DNA of 64,000 nucleotides from Azoarcus indigens (GTDB lineage Bacteria; Pseudomonadota; Gammaproteobacteria; Burkholderiales; Rhodocyclaceae), in NCBI RefSeq assembly GCF_004361735.1, contig NZ_SNVV01000021.1:28893-92892 (forward strand). The letters run 5' to 3'. The notes beneath the pieces were generated by a model. It was given only the letters and a program-made list of their open reading frames with translations, was not told where the DNA came from and made no database searches. The translations under genes and the position numbers were made by a program. This document shows positions 20,362-29,238 of this stretch, in pieces. The stretch's first letter is position 1; each line of letters begins with the position of its first letter.

Positions 20362-20709
20362 TCAGAACAGCTCGTTCACCCGCTCCGGTGGCCGGCCGAC
20401 CACCGCCTTGTCGCCCCGGACGATGATGGGGCGCTCGATCAGGATGGGGTGGGCGACCATCGCGTCCAGCCAGCCTTCGTCGTCCAGCTGCTTGCCGGCG
20501 TAGTGCTCCTTGAACACCGCCTCGCCCTTGCGCAGCAGCGCCTCCGGCTTCATGCCCAGCTTGGCCAGCAGGCCGCGCAGCTCGTCCTTGCTCGGCGGCG
20601 TCTTCAGGTACTCGATGACTTCGGGCGTGACGCCCTTCTCCGCCAGCAGCGCGCAGGCGGAGCGGCTCTTGCCGCAGCGGGGGTTGTGGTAGATGCGGAT
20701 GTCGCTCAT
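20362..20709 (-). CDS. ArsC-family glutaredoxin-type arsenate reductase-like protein
   Basis: 115 residues of the ArsC/Spx/YffB thioredoxin-like fold. The N-terminal motif IYHNPRCGKSRSAC has catalytic Cys12 in the arrangement of glutaredoxin-coupled arsenate reductases; the IERPIIVRGDKAVVGRPPE segment near the C-terminus supplies the conserved Arg. No arsR, arsB or acr3 gene is adjacent, so a role in arsenic resistance is uncertain. ATG 20709 is preferred to the frame start 57 bases upstream. Follows the M61 peptidase by 53 bases on the same strand. Confidence 0.88.
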   Translation of the reverse strand: MSDIRIYHNPRCGKSRSACALLAEKGVTPEVIEYLKTPPSKDELRGLLAKLGMKPEALLRKGEAVFKEHYAGKQLDDEGWLDAMVAHPILIERPIIVRGDKAVVGRPPERVNELF

Positions 20710-20762
20710 CGGGAAGCTCCTGGGTATCGAAAGAGGAAACAGTTGCGTGGCCGGGCGCGGCG

Positions 20763-22550
20763 TCACGCGCCCAGCCAGCCCTTGCGCAGGCGCCGCGCCG
20801 CTGGCGTGGGCTTGTCCGCGAGGGTGAGCTTGATGCTCTCGGCCGGCGCGGCGGCCAGCGTCAGCTCGAAGCGCATCAGCTCGTCGCGGCGGAAGGCGTG
20901 GAGCTCGATGCGCTCGCCCGGCTGGCGGCGGGCCAGCATGGCCTCCACCGCCGCCACGCTGCCGGCCTTCAGGCCATCCACCGCGACCAGCACGTCACCC
21001 GCCGACAGCCCGGCCGCCTGGGCCGCGCCGCCGTCGTAAACGTTCGCCAGCTTCACCTCGCCGCTGCCGGCCAGCTTGGCGCCCAGCACCGGCGCGGCGG
21101 CGGCCTCGCCCTTGTAGCCCACGCCGAAGCCTTTCAGCAGACGGGCCAGCGGCAGGTCGTCGGTGCCTTCCACCGTCTTGCGCAGCCAGGCGGCCAGCGC
21201 ATCGCCGCCGATTTCGGCGACCGCGGCGTAGATGCCGTCCTCGGCCACGCCCTGCCCGGTCTGACCGTGGCGCCGCCACAGCAAGCGCATCACGTCGTCC
21301 AGGCTGCGCTTGCCGGTGCTGGCCTCGCGCAACTGCAGGTCCAGCGCCAGCGCGATCAGCGAGCCCTTGGCGTAGTAGCTGACGATGGCGTTGGGGGCGT
21401 TCTCGTCCTGGCGGTAATACTTGGTCCAGGCGTCGAAGGAGGATTCGGCCACGCTCTGCTTCAGGCGGCCAGGGCCGCGCAGCACGGCGGACACCGTCTT
21501 GCCCAGCAGGCCGAGGTAGTCCTCCGCCGGCAGCACGCCGCTGCGCACCAGGGCGAGGTCGTCGTAATAGGAGGTGAAGCCCTCGAAGGCCCACAGCAGG
21601 CGGGTGTAGTTCTCCTGCGAGAGATCGTAGGGGGTGAAGGCGGCAGGCTTGATTCGCTTCACATTCCAGGTGTGGAAGTACTCATGGCTGCACAGGCCGA
21701 GGAAGGTCTTGTAGCCGTCCGGCAGGCCCTTCATGCCGGGCCAGGGCAGATCGCCCCGGCTGGCAATCAGCGCGGTGGAGGCGCGGTGCTCCAGGCCGCC
21801 GTAGCCGTCGCCGACGATGAGGGTGAGGAAGGCGTAGTAGTCCATCGGCGCCGGCGCGCCGAAGAGTTCGATCTGCCAGTTGCAGACGCGCTCCAGGTCT
21901 TTGGCCAGGCGGGCGGTGTCGCAGTCGTGACGGCCGGTGAGCACGATGTCGTGGCGCACGCCGCCGGCCTCGAAGTGGGCCAGGGTATAACGGCCCATCT
22001 CCACCGGGTGGTCGATCAGCTCGTCGTAGTTCGCCGCGCGGTAGAGGCCGAAGCCATAGGCCTTGGCCGCGCCGCGCTCGCCGGCGGCACGCGGCAGCGC
22101 GGTCGCCACCTTCCAGCCCTTGGCGGCGGTGGCCGGCGGCGGCTGGATGTCCACCAGGCAGGGCGAGGCCAGTTGTCCTTCCACCGCCAGAAAGACGCTG
22201 GTGCCGTTGAAGAAACCGTGGGTCTGGTCGAGGTGGGCGGCGCGCACCGAGAGATCCCAGGCATAGACCTCGTAGTGCAGCGTCAGCGTCTTGCCGGCGG
22301 CTACCGGGGCCGCACGCCAGCTGTGCTTGTCCAGCTTTTCCAGCTTCACCGCCTTGCCGCCGGCCTCGGCGCGCAGGCTGACGATGTTGCGGGCGAACTC
22401 GCGGATCATGTAGCTGCCCGGAATCCAGGCCGGCAGGCTGAAGCGCTGGCCGGCGGGGTCCGGCTGCGCCACCGCGCAGCTCACTTCGAACAGATGGGCC
22501 TCGGGGCGGGCCGGACGGATGACGTAGCGAATCGGGGCGGCAGCGCTCAT
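20763..22550 (-). CDS. M61-family glycyl aminopeptidase with PDZ domain
   Basis: 595 residues. Zinc-binding HEYFH (His289, Glu290, His293) with third ligand Glu323 in LWAFEGFTSYYDD place it in peptidase family M61. The beta-rich N-terminal domain begins IRYVIRPARPEAHLFEV. A C-terminal PDZ domain spans about 505-580 (NVYDGGAAQAAGLSAGDVL and following). There is no signal peptide, so it is probably cytoplasmic. M61 enzymes prefer N-terminal glycine or small residues. It precedes the arsC-like gene and is divergent from dnaE2. Confidence 0.93.
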   Translation of the reverse strand: MSAAAPIRYVIRPARPEAHLFEVSCAVAQPDPAGQRFSLPAWIPGSYMIREFARNIVSLRAEAGGKAVKLEKLDKHSWRAAPVAAGKTLTLHYEVYAWDLSVRAAHLDQTHGFFNGTSVFLAVEGQLASPCLVDIQPPPATAAKGWKVATALPRAAGERGAAKAYGFGLYRAANYDELIDHPVEMGRYTLAHFEAGGVRHDIVLTGRHDCDTARLAKDLERVCNWQIELFGAPAPMDYYAFLTLIVGDGYGGLEHRASTALIASRGDLPWPGMKGLPDGYKTFLGLCSHEYFHTWNVKRIKPAAFTPYDLSQENYTRLLWAFEGFTSYYDDLALVRSGVLPAEDYLGLLGKTVSAVLRGPGRLKQSVAESSFDAWTKYYRQDENAPNAIVSYYAKGSLIALALDLQLREASTGKRSLDDVMRLLWRRHGQTGQGVAEDGIYAAVAEIGGDALAAWLRKTVEGTDDLPLARLLKGFGVGYKGEAAAAPVLGAKLAGSGEVKLANVYDGGAAQAAGLSAGDVLVAVDGLKAGSVAAVEAMLARRQPGERIELHAFRRDELMRFELTLAAAPAESIKLTLADKPTPAARRLRKGWLGA

Positions 22551-22680
22551 GGACCAGGACCTGTGGGCAAAGACCGCGATTCTAGGCGCTCCGCAGCCGC
22601 CGCCTCAAACCCGCTGCCCGATTTTCGGGCAACCCGCACCCCGCCTTTGCGCTCAAGGCAATAGCCGCTTCCCCCACACC

Positions 22681-22689
22681 TTATCCACA
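22681..22689 (+). promoter_or_regulatory. DnaA box
   Basis: TTATCCACA is an exact consensus DnaA-binding 9-mer; TTTTCCACA lies 150 bases downstream. Two isolated boxes do not make an origin, but could link dnaE2 or the peptidase gene to DnaA. One exact match by chance in 64 kb is plausible. Confidence 0.35.
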
Positions 22690-22909
22690 GGGCCATCCAC
22701 GGCGGCTGGGGAAAACCGGGTACATCGCAGCGCACTTCGCCTGCGGAGAAGTCTTTCCAGGCCGTGCCCGTTTTTTAGGCAGCGGCACGGAAACCTTTAT
22801 AAACAGCGCCTTGAATCGCCTCGCCACAGGTTTTCCACAGCCTCACCCACGGTGGGCGGGGACAACTTCCACCGCCCTTTCACACCCTAGCCGGCTGTGG
22901 CGGCAACAT

Positions 22910-22925
22910 CTGTATGAGTATACAG
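22910..22925 (+). promoter_or_regulatory. LexA box (SOS operator) of dnaE2
   Basis: CTGTATGAGTATACAG is a perfect CTGT-N8-ACAG operator ending 11 bases before the dnaE2 ATG at 22937. The overlap with TATACA suggests it covers the -10. With the operator this close to the start, the mRNA leader must be very short. Confidence 0.9.
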
Positions 22926-22936
22926 TCATTGCCGCC

Positions 22937-25900
22937 ATGGTCGATTACGCCGAACTCCACTGCCTCTCCAACTTCAGCTTCCAGCGCGGCGCCTCCCATC
23001 CGGAGGAGCTGGCACAGCAGGCGGCCGCCTACGGCTACCGGGCGCTGGCGATCACCGACGAGTGCTCGCTGGCCGGCGTGGTACGGGCCTACCGGGAGAT
23101 CGACAGCAAGCAGTTGCCGTTGCAACTCATCGTCGGCAGCGAGATCGCGCTGGAAGACGGCCCTCGCCTGGTACTGCTGGCCACCGACCGCCAGGGCTAT
23201 GGCGCCCTCTCCCGCCTGATCAGCCGCGGCCGGCGGGCGGCGGAGAAAGGCAGCTACAGCCTGCGCCGGGAAGACCTCGCCCCCGGCCTGCCCGGCTGCC
23301 TCGCGCTGGTACTGGCGCCAGCGGGCGTGCCGGACGCCGGGCAGCTGGTGGAAGCCTGCCGGTGGACGCGCAACCGTTTCCCCGATGCCAGCTGGCTGGC
23401 GGTGGACCTGCCGCTGGACGGGCATGAGCGGCCCCGGCTGGCGCTGCTGCAGGCGGTTGCGGCGCAGGCCGGCGTCCCGGCGGTCGCTGCCACCGGCGCG
23501 CTGATGCACGAGGCCGCCCGCCGGCCGCTGGCGGATGTGCTCGCCGCCATCCGCCTGCACATCCCGGTGGCCGAGGCCGGCTACCGACTCGCCGCCAATG
23601 GCGAACGCCGCCTGCATGAGCGGGCGGCACTGGCGCAACGCTATCCCGCCGCCCTGCTGGCGGAAACGCTGGCCATCGCCGGGCGCTGCCGCTTCAGCCT
23701 GACCGAGCTGCGCTACGAGTATCCGGAGGAGCTGGTACCACCCGGGGAAAGTGCCGCCTCCTGGCTGCGCCGGCTGGTCGAGGGCGGGCTGGCGTGGCGC
23801 TATCTCGATCCTTCCATGGGCGAGCGCTCGGCGGTCGCCTCCCCCATCCCGCCGGGCATGCCCAGCCCGCCACTGGCCGGGGCCGACCCCGCGCCGCCAG
23901 GCGTCCGCCAGCAGGTGGAACAGGAGCTGGCGCTGATCCGGGAGCTGGGCTACGAGGCCTACTTCCTCACGGTGCATGACATCGTCCGCTACGCCCGCAG
24001 CCAGGGCATCCTGTGCCAGGGGCGCGGCTCGGCGGCGAATTCGGTGGTGTGCTGGGCCCTGGGCGTCACCGAGGTATCGCCGGAAACCGGCAACCTGGTG
24101 CTGGAGCGCTTCATCTCGCGCGAGCGCAACGAACCGCCGGACATCGACGTCGATTTCGAACACGACCGCCGCGAAGAGGTCATCCAGTACATCTACCGCA
24201 AGTACGGCCGCGAACGCGCCGCGCTGGCCGCCACCGTGATCAGCTACCGCGCCCGCAGTGCGCTGCGCGACGTCGGCCGCGCGCTGGGCTTCGGCGAGGC
24301 GCAGATCGAGCGCCTGTGCCGCGACCATTTCTGGTTCGACGGCAGCGAGATCCAGGCGGAGCGCCTGCGCGACGCCGGCCTGGACCCGGACAGCCCCATG
24401 GTGCACAGGCTGGCGGCGCTCACCACCGAGCTGATCGGCTTCCCCCGCCATCTCTCCCAGCATGTGGGCGGCTTCGTCATCGCCCGTGGCCGGCTGGACG
24501 AACTGGTGCCGATCGAGAACGCCGCCATGGCCGACCGCACGGTGATCCAGTGGGACAAGGACGACCTCGACACCCTGGGCCTGCTCAAGGTGGACGTGCT
24601 GGCGCTGGGCATGCTCACCGCGCTGCGCCGCAGCCTGGAACTGGTGGGTGCCTGGGAAGGCCGGCGGCTGACGCTGGCGGACATTCCGAAAGAGGAAAAG
24701 GCGGTCTACGACATGCTTTGCAAGGCCGACGCCATCGGCGTCTTCCAGGTCGAGTCCCGCGCCCAGATGACCATGCTGCCGCGCCTGCTGCCGCGGGCGT
24801 TCTACGACCTGGTGGTGGAAGTCGCCATCGTCCGGCCCGGCCCCATCCAGGGCGGCATGGTCCATCCCTATCTGGAAGCGCGGGCCCGGATCAGGCGTGG
24901 AGAAGACCCGCTGGCCGATCTGAAGGAGAAGATCCGCCCAGTGCTGGAACGCACCCATGGGGTGCCCATTTTCCAGGAGCAGGTCATGCAGCTGGCGATG
25001 GTGGCTGGCGATTTCACCGGCGGCGAGGCGGACGACCTGCGTCGCTCCATGGCCGCATGGCGCCGCAAGGGCGACCTGAAGCGCTATGAAATCAAACTCA
25101 TGCAAGGCATGGCCAGGAACGGCTATTCAGAAGAATTTGCCACCCGCCTGTGCCAGCAGATCCAGGGCTTCGGCAGCTACGGTTTTCCCGAATCCCATGC
25201 CACCAGCTTCGCCATCCTGGTCTATTTCTCCGCTTGGCTGAAATGCTTCCACCCGGCCGCCTTCCTCTGTGGCCTGCTCAACAGCCAGCCGATGGGCTTC
25301 TACTCGCCCTCGCAGCTGATACAGGACGCCCGCCGCCACGGCGTCGAGGTGCTGCCGCCGGACGTCCGCATCAGCGACTGGGACTCCACGCTGGAAGCCC
25401 TGCCCGCGCCGGCACCCGCCAAACCAGCGGTGCGCCTCGGCCTGCGGCAGATACGCGGCCTCGGCGAGGAGGCCGGCCAGCGCATCGCCGCCGCCCGCCG
25501 CCAGGCCGTACCGAGTTCGGTGGACGATCTCGCCATCCGCGCCCGGCTGACGGCGCTGGAGCTGCGCCATCTCGCTGCCGGCGGCGCCTTCGCCGCCCTG
25601 GCCGGCCATCGCCGCCAGGCCTTGTGGCAGGCTGCCGGCAGCGCCCCGCTGCCCGGCCTGCTGGCGCAGGCGCCCGGCCGCGAGATCCAGACCCCGCTGG
25701 CAGCACCTACGGAAGCGGAGGAACTGCTGGCCGACTATGCCCGCCTCGGTTTCACCCTGGGTCGCCATCCGCTGGCCCTGCTGCGGGAGACACTGCGCCG
25801 CCAGCGCTTCCTCAGCGCCAGCGACATCGCCGGCAGCCCGGACCGCATGCTGGCGCGCGGCGCCGGCATCGTCACCTGCCGCCAGCGGCCGGGAACCGCC

Positions 25901-26128
25901 AAGGGCACCTTGTTCGTGACGCTGGAGGACGAGACCGGCTTGATCAACGTCATCGTCCATCCCGAGCTCATCGAGCGCCAACGGCGGGAAATCCTCGGCG
26001 CCCGCCTGCTCGGCGTCTATGGCCAGATCAGCAAGCAGGGCCAGGTCGTGCAGCTGATCGCCAACCGGGTGGTGGACCACTCCGCCCTGCTTGGCCAGTT
26101 GGATACCCGCAGCCGGGATTTCCATTGA
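22937..26128 (+). CDS. dnaE2: Error-prone DNA polymerase III alpha subunit DnaE2 (ImuC)
   Basis: C-family polymerase of the SOS mutasome, doing translesion synthesis with ImuA and ImuB. The 1063 residues contain an N-terminal PHP domain (YAELHCLSNFSFQRGAS), the polymerase palm with catalytic Asp402 and Asp404 in PPDIDVDFEHDRR, fingers with GFVIARGRL and FPESHATSFA, and a C-terminal OB fold (about 930-1010). It is shorter than replicative DnaE, as usual for DnaE2, and ends without an epsilon-binding extension. ATG 22937 begins MVDYAELH; no Shine-Dalgarno is visible, consistent with a leaderless or very short-leader SOS mRNA. Convergent with the PilZ-like gene, 15 bases apart. Confidence 0.95.
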   Translation: MVDYAELHCLSNFSFQRGASHPEELAQQAAAYGYRALAITDECSLAGVVRAYREIDSKQLPLQLIVGSEIALEDGPRLVLLATDRQGYGALSRLISRGRRAAEKGSYSLRREDLAPGLPGCLALVLAPAGVPDAGQLVEACRWTRNRFPDASWLAVDLPLDGHERPRLALLQAVAAQAGVPAVAATGALMHEAARRPLADVLAAIRLHIPVAEAGYRLAANGERRLHERAALAQRYPAALLAETLAIAGRCRFSLTELRYEYPEELVPPGESAASWLRRLVEGGLAWRYLDPSMGERSAVASPIPPGMPSPPLAGADPAPPGVRQQVEQELALIRELGYEAYFLTVHDIVRYARSQGILCQGRGSAANSVVCWALGVTEVSPETGNLVLERFISRERNEPPDIDVDFEHDRREEVIQYIYRKYGRERAALAATVISYRARSALRDVGRALGFGEAQIERLCRDHFWFDGSEIQAERLRDAGLDPDSPMVHRLAALTTELIGFPRHLSQHVGGFVIARGRLDELVPIENAAMADRTVIQWDKDDLDTLGLLKVDVLALGMLTALRRSLELVGAWEGRRLTLADIPKEEKAVYDMLCKADAIGVFQVESRAQMTMLPRLLPRAFYDLVVEVAIVRPGPIQGGMVHPYLEARARIRRGEDPLADLKEKIRPVLERTHGVPIFQEQVMQLAMVAGDFTGGEADDLRRSMAAWRRKGDLKRYEIKLMQGMARNGYSEEFATRLCQQIQGFGSYGFPESHATSFAILVYFSAWLKCFHPAAFLCGLLNSQPMGFYSPSQLIQDARRHGVEVLPPDVRISDWDSTLEALPAPAPAKPAVRLGLRQIRGLGEEAGQRIAAARRQAVPSSVDDLAIRARLTALELRHLAAGGAFAALAGHRRQALWQAAGSAPLPGLLAQAPGREIQTPLAAPTEAEELLADYARLGFTLGRHPLALLRETLRRQRFLSASDIAGSPDRMLARGAGIVTCRQRPGTAKGTLFVTLEDETGLINVIVHPELIERQRREILGARLLGVYGQISKQGQVVQLIANRVVDHSALLGQLDTRSRDFH

Positions 26129-26143
26129 GCCGCTTCAGCCGCC

Positions 26144-27697
26144 TCACCCCGCCAGCGGCACGGGCTCCGGCAGCGGCAACTCATCACCCTGCTTGATCAT
26201 GAAAACCTGGTAATGCACCGCCTGGGCAAGCAGGCGCAGGGCGCGCACGCTTACCAGCCGCTGGCCGTCGGCCAGCAGGAACTCGCGCTGTGGCTGGAAA
26301 TGGCGGCCCGGCATCAGCAGTACCCGGCCACGGCGCAGGCGCAGCGCCATCTGGTAGCGGCCGTTGGGATGCGAGATCACCGGCATCACCCTCACCGCCT
26401 CCGCCTGCGCGCCGACGAACTCGACGCCGCAACGCAGCTGCAGCCCCTCGCCGGAGAAGCCGACCCAGCGCACCAACCCGGGCCGCCAGGCACCGCCAGC
26501 CTCACGCAGCATCACCAGCTCGCCCGCGCGCAGCGGCTGCTGCGGCGCCTCGCCTTCCAGCTGCACGCCGGAACTGCTCTCGTTGCACACCTGCAGCATC
26601 GCCGGCGTTTCATCTTCTCCGGCGCCCTCCAGCTCCAGCGGTAGTCCCTGGAAGGCCAGCGACGCCTCGCCCGCCTCTGCCTGCAGTGCCCGCCAGCAAT
26701 GCGCCAGGCCCACCCTCAACTCCACTTGCATCAAGCGCAACTGGCGCCGGCGCGGGTGACGCCGCCGCGGCGGACTCAGCCATTCCCGCTGCAAGCGCAA
26801 CAGCAACTGCAACTCCTGGGGAGAGGCGAACTCGCCGTTCTGCAGCGTCGCCATCCGTGCGCTCAGGGCGCGGCTCACCGGTGCCAGATCCACCAGCCAC
26901 CAGCTCGCCTCGGCGCCGCCGACTGGCAGCTCATCCACGAACTGCGGCGGCAGATCGGCGTCATCGCGGAAAACGAAGGCACCCGGAATGTCCGGCACAT
27001 CGCGGATGCGCTGCAGGCGCAAGCCGGGCGCCTCGCGCTCCACCAGCGCGATCAGGTTCTCTATCCATTGCGGGTCCAGCCGATTGGCCGCGTTCATGCC
27101 CAGCAACAGGATGCGACGGTACAGCTCGCCCAGCCGAGCACCGTCGCTGCCGCCGCCATCCGGCTTGCGATAACGCTCCCACCCCTGTTCGGCGATGCAG
27201 GCGAAAAGCTGGTGGCAATCGCGCCAGAAGCCGTCCGGCAGGGCGCTGTAGCTGCGCGCATGGGCACACTGCAGGCGCCAGGCGCTGAGCAGCGCACCCG
27301 CCAGCGCCTGGCGCACCGGGCTGCGCCGGAAGAAGCGGCCCGCGTCGCGGCCAAGGTCCACCGCCACCCGCTTGTAACTGGTGTGTAGGCAAAGCAGCAG
27401 TTGCTGCGCCAGCACCGCCGCATGGCGTGCCGCCAGCACCGAGGCCGCGGGTCCGGCACGCGCGGCGTCCAGCAGCGGCGGCAGCACGCTCTGCAGAGCG
27501 TGTTCATGCTGTTGCAGCATCTGCAGGCGGGCTCCGGGGTCGGCGGTGAACATCACCGGCGCTTCCAGCGCGTCGAGCAGTTCCATGCCGTCGACGATAT
27601 GCGCCGACTCCCTGCCGCCGTAAGCCGGCGGCATCGCCACCCCATCCTCGTCCAGCAAGGGCTGTCTGGTCAGCGAAGCCAGGTTGAGTCGAATCAT
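26144..27697 (-). CDS. Hypothetical protein with C-terminal PilZ-like domain
   Basis: 517 residues, soluble. Residues 1-370 are mostly helical and unfamiliar. The C-terminal segment (about 370-470) contains LQVCNESSSGVQLEGE, which fits the [D/N]xSxxG motif of PilZ cyclic-di-GMP-binding domains, followed by the usual beta-rich run GLVRWVGFSGEGLQLRCGVEFVG. The upstream RxxxR switch motif is not clearly visible, so ligand binding is inference. ATG 27697 (MIRLNLASLTRQP) is preferred over the frame start 54 bases upstream. It is followed across the H1-like gene by a GGDEF-EAL protein. Confidence 0.7.
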   Translation of the reverse strand: MIRLNLASLTRQPLLDEDGVAMPPAYGGRESAHIVDGMELLDALEAPVMFTADPGARLQMLQQHEHALQSVLPPLLDAARAGPAASVLAARHAAVLAQQLLLCLHTSYKRVAVDLGRDAGRFFRRSPVRQALAGALLSAWRLQCAHARSYSALPDGFWRDCHQLFACIAEQGWERYRKPDGGGSDGARLGELYRRILLLGMNAANRLDPQWIENLIALVEREAPGLRLQRIRDVPDIPGAFVFRDDADLPPQFVDELPVGGAEASWWLVDLAPVSRALSARMATLQNGEFASPQELQLLLRLQREWLSPPRRRHPRRRQLRLMQVELRVGLAHCWRALQAEAGEASLAFQGLPLELEGAGEDETPAMLQVCNESSSGVQLEGEAPQQPLRAGELVMLREAGGAWRPGLVRWVGFSGEGLQLRCGVEFVGAQAEAVRVMPVISHPNGRYQMALRLRRGRVLLMPGRHFQPQREFLLADGQRLVSVRALRLLAQAVHYQVFMIKQGDELPLPEPVPLAG

Positions 27698-27741
27698 GAT
27701 GGCGCGGCTTCCGGTTACGGCGGGATTTCCTGCAAAGGAAA

Positions 27742-27784
27742 GGGCGACCACCGCCGGCGATACTTAATCCGGCCGTGGTCGCCC
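27742..27784 (-). terminator. Strong stem-loop terminator of the H1-like gene
   Basis: GGGCGACCAC and GTGGTCGCCC form a 10-bp outer stem; after one C-C mismatch, GCCGG/CCGGC extends it around an 11-base A/T-rich loop. On the minus strand it is followed by TTTCCTTT, a partial U-tract. It lies 47 bases past the H1-like stop and separates that gene from the PilZ-like gene. Confidence 0.65.
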
Positions 27785-27830
27785 CAGACCGCGGCCGGGA
27801 AAGCGACCGCTGTCGCAGCTGCAGCGGTGC

Positions 27831-28997
27831 CTACTTCTTGCTCTTGCCCTTGGGTACCACCGGCAGCGCATTCAGCAGCGCCAGCAGTTCGCCCTTACCG
27901 CGCGTCGCCAGCAGGCTCAGGCCGGCGCGCAGCAATTCGGACTTGGTGCTCTCGCGGCCGGCCTTCAGCAGATCCGCCCGCAACTGCTTGAGCTGCGCAT
28001 GCTCATGCTTGGGCAGGGAGAAAGAATCCCGCACCACTTTCTCCCGCTTGCCCGCCTTGCCAGCCTTGGCCTTGTCAGCCGGCTTGGCCTTTGTGACCAC
28101 GCCCGCCTCCGCGGCCTGCGCCTTGACCGGGGTGGCGGGCTGCGGCCTGGCAACGCCTGCAGTCTTGACCACCTTGCCGCTCTTCGCCGAGGCCCCTGCA
28201 GACGTAGATGCCTTCTTGGCCGTGCTGGTGGAAGCGGCGGGCTTCTTCACTGCGGCAGCCTTGCCCGCGGTGGCAGCCGCAGTGACCGGCTTGCCCACGG
28301 CGGCGGCAGCCTTGGCGCCATTGCCGGAGGCTGCCTTGGCTGGCGCCGGGGCAACCGGGGCAGCCGTTTTGGATCCAGGTGTCGACGTGGCTTGAACCGC
28401 GGGTTTCACCGCCGGCTTGCCCTCGGCGCCGTTGGGCCGCGCCTTCGCCGCCCGGGGCGCCGGCTTGGAGGAGGCTCCGGCAGCGGGCTTGGATGAAGTC
28501 TTGGAGTTGGGTTTCGCGGCCGGCGTGGCGGCAGCCGTGGAAGGGAGCTTGGGCGTGGCCTTGCTCGCGGGCATCTTGGAGGCTGCCGGTTTTGCTGCGC
28601 TACGCCCGCCCGTGGCAGGCTTGCCTGCGGCGGGCTTGGCCGGGCTGGCTTTGGCCGGCACGGCTGTGGTCGCCGCCTTCGTCCCCGCAGCTTTGACCGC
28701 CACTGCAGCGGCAGGCTGAGCCGCAGCCGGCGGCCTCACCTGGCCGGCCTCCACAGGCTTGGTTCCTGCACCCTGGACCGCAGCATCCGCCGCCTTGGCC
28801 GCTGGCGCCCCCGCCTTCGCTGTGGCCGGCTTGCCCGCCGCCTTTGCTGTGGCCGGCTTGCCCGCCGCCTTCACTGCCGCATCCGCCTTTGGCGCAGCAG
28901 GCCTGGGGCTGGCCGGCCGCTTCTTCGCGGTCGCGGTGCCCGCCTGCTTGTCCTGTCCTGCGGCCTGCTCCGCCGCCTTGCCATTCTCCGCTGCCAT
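27831..28997 (-). CDS. Lys/Ala/Pro-rich histone H1-like protein with small C-terminal domain
   Basis: 388 residues. About 310 N-terminal residues are low-complexity Ala, Lys, Pro and Thr with repeated AKAAGKPAT-like units, resembling bacterial histone H1-like and AlgP proteins and probably disordered and DNA-binding. The last 70 residues differ: VVRDSFSLPKHEHAQLKQL and RESTKSELLRAGLSLLA look like a ribbon-helix-helix-type fold (short strand then two helices). A nucleoid or regulatory role is inference. It has its own strong terminator and is divergent from the GGDEF-EAL gene. Confidence 0.75.
   Translation of the reverse strand: MAAENGKAAEQAAGQDKQAGTATAKKRPASPRPAAPKADAAVKAAGKPATAKAAGKPATAKAGAPAAKAADAAVQGAGTKPVEAGQVRPPAAAQPAAAVAVKAAGTKAATTAVPAKASPAKPAAGKPATGGRSAAKPAASKMPASKATPKLPSTAAATPAAKPNSKTSSKPAAGASSKPAPRAAKARPNGAEGKPAVKPAVQATSTPGSKTAAPVAPAPAKAASGNGAKAAAAVGKPVTAAATAGKAAAVKKPAASTSTAKKASTSAGASAKSGKVVKTAGVARPQPATPVKAQAAEAGVVTKAKPADKAKAGKAGKREKVVRDSFSLPKHEHAQLKQLRADLLKAGRESTKSELLRAGLSLLATRGKGELLALLNALPVVPKGKSKK
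28814..28867. repeat. 27-bp tandem repeat inside the H1-like gene
   Basis: Two adjacent 27-base copies (28814-28840 and 28841-28867) differ at a single base and encode the nonapeptide AGKPATAKA twice. The near-identity indicates recent duplication by slippage, so repeat number may vary between strains. Confidence 0.85.
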
Positions 28998-29174
28998 GTC
29001 AGCTCTCCTGTGATTCCTTGCCTTAGGTCTATCCGGTCCGATTCCCCTTTAGCCTGACGGCATGGATCGGGCGGAGCCAGGGATGGGGTAATACCATAAG
29101 GCCGAAAACCGGCGCTACCTTGCCCCGCAGCAATGCGTGCGACAGGGCTTTTGAGGACGGCCTGGTTTTGATAT

Positions 29175-29188
29175 TTCGCAAATGCGAA
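29175..29188. promoter_or_regulatory. Perfect dyad upstream of the GGDEF-EAL gene
   Basis: TTCGCAAATGCGAA is a 14-base palindrome (6-base arms, AA/TT-type centre), 50 bases upstream of the start codon, in the 241-base divergent gap. A dimeric regulator could bind here. No confident -35/-10 pair is visible beside it. Confidence 0.35.
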
Positions 29189-29238
29189 GCATCTCCCCCT
29201 CGCTAGTCTTCCGGCCTACCCAAACCGGAATAGCGCGC

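Larger units (their letters stand above)
22551..22936. other. 386-base intergenic region between the M61 gene and dnaE2
   Basis: The region holds one exact DnaA box, TTATCCACA (22681-22689), one near match, TTTTCCACA (22831-22839), an inverted repeat CCGTGCC/GGCACGG near 22763-22793 without a terminating T-run, and the dnaE2 LexA box at its right end. I see no coding sequence in it beyond the discarded 5' extension of the dnaE2 frame. Confidence 0.6.

Noticed and set aside
22551..22936. Replication origin near dnaE2
   Set aside because: Only one exact and one near DnaA box, no AT-rich unwinding element, and no dnaA, gyrB or parAB genes nearby.
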